A DNA stretch of 64,000 bases. Origin: Chloroflexota bacterium (GTDB taxonomy: Bacteria; Chloroflexota; UBA6077; JACCZL01). The stretch is taken from positions 15,036 through 79,035 of the forward strand of contig JADLFM010000046.1 in assembly GCA_020845495.1 (NCBI GenBank), given 5' to 3'. A program made the translations under genes and the position numbers. Under the pieces are notes generated by a model that saw nothing but the letters and a program-made list of their open reading frames with translations, did not search any database and was not told the origin of the DNA. Within the stretch, counting starts at the first letter, position 1. Every line of letters starts with the position of its first letter. This document shows, piece by piece, positions 59,611 through 64,000 of the stretch.

Positions 59611-60499
59611 GCGAGCCGCACCCGTTGGCCGGGCTGCCGCGACCTCGTCCGACATGCTGTTGCCGGCGCTCAGACTCCTCCGACGGTTCGGGCTTCACTC
59701 GATCGCCGTGGTGCTGGCGATTATCCTGGTCTTGCCGTTCTACTGGGCGCTCAGCGGTTCGCTGAAACAGGTGCAGGAAGTCCGCCAGATTCCGCCCCTC
59801 TGGTGGCCGACGGTCATCCAGTGGCACAACTACCCCGACGTCTGGAACGTGCGGTTCTTCATCAACTGGGTCCAGAACAGCATCTTTCTGACCGCCGTCG
59901 CCGCGACGGGCACCGTCATCTCGTCGTCGTTCGGCGGCTATGCGTTCGCGCGCTTCCGCTTCCCGGGCAAGCATCTGCTGTTCAGCATCACGCTCGCGAC
60001 GCTGATGCTGCCGGAGTTCGTGCTGCTGATCCCGAACTTCATGCTGTTCTGGAAACTCGGCTGGCTGAACACCTACCTGCCGCTGACGGTGCCGTTCTGG
60101 TTCGGGAGCGGTTTCTACATCTTCCTGTTCCGCCAGTTCTTCATGACCATCCCGCTGGAGCTCGACGAGGCGGCGCGGATCGACGGCGCCAGCTACCCGC
60201 GCATTTTCTGGAGCATCATGCTGCCGCTGTCGGGGCCGGTCTACGCGACGGCGTTCATCATCGACGCGATCTTTCAATGGAACTCGGTCCTGCGGCCGCT
60301 GATCATCCTGAACCGGCCGGAGGCGTATCCGCTCAGCCTTGGACTGCGCTACTTCGTGGTCAGCCCGAATGACGGTTCGCCGAAGGACCACCTGCTGATG
60401 GCCGCTGCCGTGATGATGACGATCCCGGTGATCCTGGTGTTCTTCGTCGGGCAGCGCTACTTCGTGCGTGGCGTGGTCATGTCCGGCATCAAGGGGTAA
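59603..60499 (+). CDS. CUT1-type carbohydrate ABC transporter permease, MalG-like
   Basis: A 298-residue membrane permease with the EAA motif EAARIDGASYPRIFW and the typical MalG C-terminus VRGVVMSGIKG. ATG 59603 (MAERAAPVGR) follows GGGGAGGG and lies inside the end of the MalF-like gene; the GTG directly before it is the alternative. Partner of the MalF-like permease and the binding lipoprotein upstream. Confidence 0.92.
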   Translation: MAERAAPVGRAAATSSDMLLPALRLLRRFGLHSIAVVLAIILVLPFYWALSGSLKQVQEVRQIPPLWWPTVIQWHNYPDVWNVRFFINWVQNSIFLTAVAATGTVISSSFGGYAFARFRFPGKHLLFSITLATLMLPEFVLLIPNFMLFWKLGWLNTYLPLTVPFWFGSGFYIFLFRQFFMTIPLELDEAARIDGASYPRIFWSIMLPLSGPVYATAFIIDAIFQWNSVLRPLIILNRPEAYPLSLGLRYFVVSPNDGSPKDHLLMAAAVMMTIPVILVFFVGQRYFVRGVVMSGIKG

Positions 60500-60764
60500 C
60501 CACGCACCACCTGTCTGGACGTGTCAGCCCAGGAGCGGTAATCCGCCGCTCCCTCTGGCAGAAGCTGGGCGCGGCCTCTCCTGACGCGAGCGGCCGCGCT
60601 CAGCGCGAGTGCGGTTCTCCGATGGCCTCCGTTGAAGGAGACCCCCGCCCCGACCCGTTCCCCGCTGGGAGCGGGAGCGGCCAGGACGTGCGACGCCGGG
60701 CTACTATGCCGGACATCGGGCGGATGCGCGCGGCGCCAGTAGGGCGCGCCCGAGGAGGGGTTTC

Positions 60765-61688
60765 GTGAAGCTGCTGTTCTTCGACGACTTCAAGCTGGGC
60801 GTGCTCGCGGGTGACACCGTGGTGGACGTGTCCGACGCGGTCCGCGATATCCCCCACCTGGAGCCACAGGATCTCATCGTCGGGCTGATCGAGCGGTTCA
60901 CGGAGTATCGGCCGAAGCTCGAAGCGGCTGTACAGCAGGGCGGCGGCGTGCCGGTCAGCCAGGTCCGGATTCGGCCGCCGCTGCCACGGCCCGCGAACAT
61001 CGTCTGTATGGCCGTCAACTACATGGAGAACGGCACCCGCTCCGAGCCGGCCCCGATCAACGCCTTCCAGAAATCCCCGAACGCGGTGATCGGCGACGGC
61101 GACACGATGGTGCTCCCGGACATCCCGGCCACCATCTTCGAGGGTGAGGCCGAGCTAGCCCTGGTAATCGGCAAGCGCGCCTCGAACGTCCGCGCCGAGG
61201 ACGCGATGGACTACGTCTTCGGCTACGCCAACTTCGTCGACGGCTCGGCCAGAGGCGTGCCGGCCTTCTACCAGATGAAGTCGCGCGAGACGTTTGCCCC
61301 GATCGGGCCGTACCTCGTGACGGCCGACGAGGTGCCGAATCCCCAGGCCCTTCAGGTGCAGCTCTGGGTGAACGGCGCGTTGAAGCAGGACTTCAACACC
61401 GACGACATGGCCCACAACATCCGGCGCTGTATCGAATGGGTGACCTCGATCCACACCCTGGATCCGGGCGACATCCTGGCTACTGGCACGAACCATCGCG
61501 GCCTGAGCGCGTTCCAGGACGGCGACCGGGTGGAGCTTGAAACCGAGGGAATGGGCCGGCTGCACGTCGGCATCCGCGATGGCCTGAAGCGCACCTGGGG
61601 CCGCGAGACGCGCCTCGACCGCCAGGAGAAGAACCAGGAAGGCACCACGCCCCAACTGACGGGCAAGTACGCGCCGTCCTCACACTAG
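60765..61688 (+). CDS. Fumarylacetoacetate hydrolase-family protein
   Basis: A 307-residue FAH-fold enzyme. The metal-binding acidic motif lies in TIFEGEAELALVIGKR, and RPPLPRPANIVCMAVNYMEN and IRRCIEWVTSIHTLDPGDILATG are family-typical. The usual GTP loop reads GTNHRGLSAFQDGD, found in a subgroup. It would cleave a C-C bond, decarboxylate or hydrolyse a beta-keto/enol acid. GTG 60765 follows GGAGGGG. It lies 265 bases after the sugar permease, so it may metabolise the imported solute, but a promoter of its own is likely. Confidence 0.9.
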   Translation: MKLLFFDDFKLGVLAGDTVVDVSDAVRDIPHLEPQDLIVGLIERFTEYRPKLEAAVQQGGGVPVSQVRIRPPLPRPANIVCMAVNYMENGTRSEPAPINAFQKSPNAVIGDGDTMVLPDIPATIFEGEAELALVIGKRASNVRAEDAMDYVFGYANFVDGSARGVPAFYQMKSRETFAPIGPYLVTADEVPNPQALQVQLWVNGALKQDFNTDDMAHNIRRCIEWVTSIHTLDPGDILATGTNHRGLSAFQDGDRVELETEGMGRLHVGIRDGLKRTWGRETRLDRQEKNQEGTTPQLTGKYAPSSH

Positions 61689-62066
61689 CAGGAGTTGATT
61701 CATGGGTGCGGGCTGAACGTTCGGGAAAGCGGCGACTCTACCACTCGACGGGTATCAATCACTCCCGCGGCGCGATCATGCCGCAGGGGAAGCTGCACGC
61801 GTGTCCTGATCTACTATCTACGACCTGATCTACTATCTACGATCCGGAGAGTCGCTGACGTGCCATTCCCAACGTCCAGCCCGTTTTCCCTGGCTGAGAG
61901 CCCCCACCTCCAACCCCTCCCCCGTGCGGGTTCAGGGGTGGCTGCTCCAAAAGCGTCGATGCTCAACCACTGGTGGCATGACCCACCAGGCTGGCGAATG
62001 GCGGATCTGGCCCGGAACTTGCCGCCTCCGCGTCTGTGCCGGGCCTGCCCGGCATGAGGAGCGCTG
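61689..62066. other. 378-base intergenic region with repeats
   Basis: It contains the 19-base tandem repeat at 61805-61842 and a degenerate palindrome at about 61904-61941, CCCCCGTGCGGG at its centre, related to those at 4664 and 4831. No gene supported. Confidence 0.6.
61805..61842. repeat. 19-base tandem repeat, two units
   Basis: CCTGATCTACTATCTACGA at 61805-61823 and 61824-61842, A/T-richer than its surroundings, after the FAH-family gene. Confidence 0.92.
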
Positions 62067-63026
62067 ATGGCGTCGATGCCTCCGCCCCCAGGCGGCAACC
62101 CTCCAGACGGACAGACGAGCGGACAGACAGCGCGCGTCGAGCACGTTCTCGCTGAGGAAGTTGCCCGGATCGACTCACCGGAGAAGGCCGAGGAGGTCGC
62201 CCGGCGCGTCGAGCAGTTGGTGGGAATCGCGTCTACCGGGCAGGCCGGGCGCCATGCTGCCGCCGAGCCAGGGTCAGCCGCCACCGACATCGAGGCCGCC
62301 GCCAGCACCGGCACGCCGCCGACCCAGATCGCCGCCACCCTGACCGAGACGGCCGCCCAGATTGTCGCGCCGACCCACGACGCTTCGGCAGTGGCGACGG
62401 CTGCCGCGGAGGCGCTCCCGCCAACGCCGCTGCCGGCCGCATCTGCCACCCGGCGCGGCCGTCGGCTGCTGCGCAACGCCATGTTGCGCCGGATGGGTCC
62501 GCTCCAACGCCTCGACGTGCGCCTCTTCCTGGCCGTCAACACGCTCCCGCATCCGGTTTGGACGAACGCTCTGGCCGACACGATCGCGATCGCCACCACG
62601 GGCGGTTGGATCTGGCTGCTTGGGCTGCTCCTGGGACGCTGGATGGGATTACACGATACTCGGCGGGCGCTGCGGGTTGCAGCGCCATCGATCCTCGGGA
62701 CCACCTGGGCCGTCGAGCAGCCGATCAAGGCGCTCTTCCGACGCCGTCGCCCGTTCATCGATGTGGTACGGGCACTTGTTGTCGGGCGCCGCCCGGATGG
62801 CTGGTCGTTCCCAAGCGGACATTCGGCCGGGGCGTTCGCAGGTGCCTGGGTGCTCAGCACCTGGTGGCCACGCCGAGCTCCGATCTTCTTCGCACTGGCC
62901 GCGAGCGTCGGGGTGAGTCGGGTGTACGTGGGGGCACACTACCCTGGCGACGTGGTCTCGGGCGCCATGTTCGGCATGGTCATCTCCGAGGCGATCCGGC
63001 GCGCGACCCTCCAGATCGTCAGCTAG
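62067..63026 (+). CDS. PAP2-superfamily membrane phosphatase
   Basis: A 319-residue membrane protein with a long Ala/Thr/Pro-rich N-terminus (about 130 residues) and several helices after it. The three PAP2 motifs are visible: KALFRRRRPF, PSGHSAGAFAG and SRVYVGAHYPGDV, with the catalytic His residues in the last two. PAP2 enzymes dephosphorylate lipid or undecaprenyl phosphates or related substrates. The N-terminal extension is unusual and not recognised. ATG 62067 follows AGGAG. A 13-base tandem repeat and a strong hairpin lie downstream. Confidence 0.9.
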   Translation: MASMPPPPGGNPPDGQTSGQTARVEHVLAEEVARIDSPEKAEEVARRVEQLVGIASTGQAGRHAAAEPGSAATDIEAAASTGTPPTQIAATLTETAAQIVAPTHDASAVATAAAEALPPTPLPAASATRRGRRLLRNAMLRRMGPLQRLDVRLFLAVNTLPHPVWTNALADTIAIATTGGWIWLLGLLLGRWMGLHDTRRALRVAAPSILGTTWAVEQPIKALFRRRRPFIDVVRALVVGRRPDGWSFPSGHSAGAFAGAWVLSTWWPRRAPIFFALAASVGVSRVYVGAHYPGDVVSGAMFGMVISEAIRRATLQIVS

Positions 63027-63049
63027 CGTGTCGGGCAGCCTGCGATAGC

Positions 63050-63153
63050 CGGTCCCGCCTGCCGGTCCCGCCTGCCGGTCCCGCCTGCCGGTCCCGCCTG
63101 CCGGTCCCACCTGCCGGTCCCGCCTGCCGGTCCCGCCTGCCGGTCCCGCCTGC
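63050..63153. repeat. 13-base tandem repeat, eight units
   Basis: Eight contiguous units CGGTCCCGCCTGC (the fifth reads CGGTCCCACCTGC) start 24 bases after the PAP2 stop. No spacers, so it is a minisatellite-like repeat, not CRISPR. Confidence 0.95.
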
Positions 63154-63233
63154 GGTGCTCGGGTGCCTGCTGCTCGGCTGAGCCGGCCTGCTCCCACCAT
63201 GAGCACGCTCTCGTGGGTCATGCCTAAGAACGG

Positions 63234-63270
63234 GCGAGGCCGGGTCGGTCCTGGACCGGCCCGGCCTCGC
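63234..63270. terminator. Long hairpin between convergent genes
   Basis: Eighteen-base arms (63234-63251, 63253-63270), 17 of 18 paired, with an almost loop-free centre. It probably acts as bidirectional terminator. No T-tract. Confidence 0.6.
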
Positions 63271-63330
63271 ACTCTCACTGATAGTCAGCCCACCTGAGGG
63301 CTGCCGCCGCATCCACTGGCAGTTTGCGGG

Positions 63331-63930
63331 TCAGCGGTTGACGATCTTCACGTCGTACGGCGGCATCATGAAGCCGCCAGGTACACCATCCTGGGCCGCA
63401 TCGACGCCACTACAGGCGATACCGTCGCGATTCCGGTCTAGCACATTCGGGTCGGTGGGATCGGCCCGCAGAACCGCCTGGGTGTCAGCCTGATTCGTAA
63501 AGTCGGTGCAGTTGTACTTGTCTACGCCGGGCGTCACGTAGCTCGCCGCATTGAAGGTGCTCGTCGAGGTTCCGCCGGAGCCGTTCTTCTTCTTGTTCTT
63601 CTTTTTCTTCTTCTTGTCCGACGACTGATCCTTGTTCTTCTTCTTGCTCGCCGCCTCGGCCTCGGTCAGCAGGACCGCGTTCCCAACGACGCTCAGTCCA
63701 ACCGCAACGAGCAGCCCACGGCCGGCCCAGCCCAGGAACGCGCGGCGTGAGTGGCGTGAGCCGGCGGCACCGTGCTCGATCCCGTCCCGCGGGATACCGG
63801 CATCCCCACGATCACCCCACGGGGCATCAGCCCCTCCGGTGCCGACTCGTCCGCTGGACGCCCCTCCGATGCCAACTCGTCCGCTGGATGCCCCTTTGAC
63901 GACGCCCGTCAACTCCGAGGTTGGCTGCAC
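63331..63930 (-). CDS. Tat-exported Excalibur-domain protein with Lys-rich linker
   Basis: A 199-residue secreted protein. Around residue 60 the Tat-type motif SRRAFLGWAGRGLLVAVGLS is followed by a hydrophobic stretch and AEAASKKK. A Lys-rich linker (KKKKKKNKKKN) follows, then the Excalibur calcium-binding domain (YNCTDFTNQADTQAVLRADP, LDRNRDGIACSG) with two Cys. The C-terminus is GGFMMPPYDVKIVNR. The N-terminal 55 residues before the Tat motif contain a 30-base duplicated Gly/Ala/Ser/Arg block (ASSGRVG) and may not belong to the mature protein. GTG 63930 follows AGGAGG by eight bases. Cell-surface or extracellular role; partner unknown. Confidence 0.82.
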   Translation of the reverse strand: MQPTSELTGVVKGASSGRVGIGGASSGRVGTGGADAPWGDRGDAGIPRDGIEHGAAGSRHSRRAFLGWAGRGLLVAVGLSVVGNAVLLTEAEAASKKKNKDQSSDKKKKKKNKKKNGSGGTSTSTFNAASYVTPGVDKYNCTDFTNQADTQAVLRADPTDPNVLDRNRDGIACSGVDAAQDGVPGGFMMPPYDVKIVNR

Positions 63931-64000
63931 AGTATCTTCCTCCTCGGCGTGGTCCAGTCGGCGGCCTCGCCCCCGACGTCAAGGGCGAGGGCGCCGACCG

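Larger units (their letters stand above)
63027..63330. other. 304-base gap between convergent genes
   Basis: Holds the 13-base tandem repeat (63050-63153) and the long hairpin (63234-63270) between PAP2 (+) and the Excalibur protein (-). No gene. Confidence 0.65.

Noticed and set aside
63050..63153. Possible CRISPR or secondary-structure RNA gene
   Set aside because: Units are 13 bases without spacers; no conserved RNA family recognised.

Overview
The window is high-GC bacterial chromosome, densely coded on both strands. No rRNA, tRNA, phage, IS element or CRISPR array was recognised. The gene mix suggests a heterotrophic, aerobic or facultative member of the Chloroflexota (Thermomicrobia-like): ABC binding lipoproteins with Tat-type signals and Ala/Lys/Pro linkers, FAD_oxidored proteins, an LLM flavin oxidoreductase, a two-gene KorAB, and USP-CBS fusions. 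An actinobacterial origin is less likely but not excluded. This taxonomy is inference from gene content, not a phylogeny.

Layout. 1-7.2 kb: the end of a peptide-type ABC operon (binding protein and DppB-like permease, cut by the window edge), an enoyl-CoA hydratase, a double-domain CaiB/BaiF CoA-transferase and a divergent HTH regulator. 7.4-15.5 kb: one catabolic operon read leftward, with an IclR regulator, a family-1 binding lipoprotein, two CUT1 permeases and two FAD_oxidored proteins. A promoter and candidate operator lie directly before the IclR start codon. 15.9-18.2 kb: a uronate-dehydrogenase-like epimerase, a small repeat-tailed protein and an ornithine-cyclodeaminase homologue. 18.5-25 kb: an alpha/beta hydrolase, an ABC-F ATPase, and a tightly coupled phosphotransferase / 68-residue CxxC protein / urate oxidase cluster. 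25-36 kb: secreted subtilase, USP-CBS protein, Glu/Leu dehydrogenase, dihydropyrimidinase, cysteine-synthase-fold enzyme and arylsulfatase. 36-47 kb: a DUF433/DUF5615 toxin-antitoxin pair, a leaderless-type binding protein, an orphan xanthine-dehydrogenase-type Mo subunit, a Rieske protein with a large uncharacterised C-terminus, an LLM oxidoreductase, a CBS/zinc-ribbon protein and KorAB. 47-56.5 kb: a TIM-barrel hydrolase-like protein, an esterase, an amidohydrolase, a zinc alcohol dehydrogenase, a divergent GroEL-like protein lacking the catalytic Asp, and an Asp-box beta-propeller. 56.7-64 kb: a second CUT1 sugar ABC operon with a good sigma70 promoter, a fumarylacetoacetase-family enzyme, a PAP2 phosphatase and a Tat-exported Excalibur protein.

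How the genes work together. The content points to scavenging of sugars or uronates, peptides, purines and pyrimidines, sulfate esters and CoA-activated acids, by uptake systems linked to cytoplasmic oxidoreductases and hydrolases. Two CUT1 operons each carry a strong hairpin between the binding-protein gene and the first permease gene, which fits differential expression within the operon.

Non-gene structure. Strong GC hairpins without U-tracts sit at many gene ends. Short direct duplications span or flank several stop codons (CoA-transferase, GDH, KorB, esterase, amidohydrolase). Palindromic repeats lie inside the coding linker of the double CoA-transferase. The most unusual items are the GTGA-coupled kinase/micro-ORF/uricase chain, the Asp-to-Ala chaperonin paralogue, the Rieske-helical fusion and the repeat-built linker of the double CoA-transferase.
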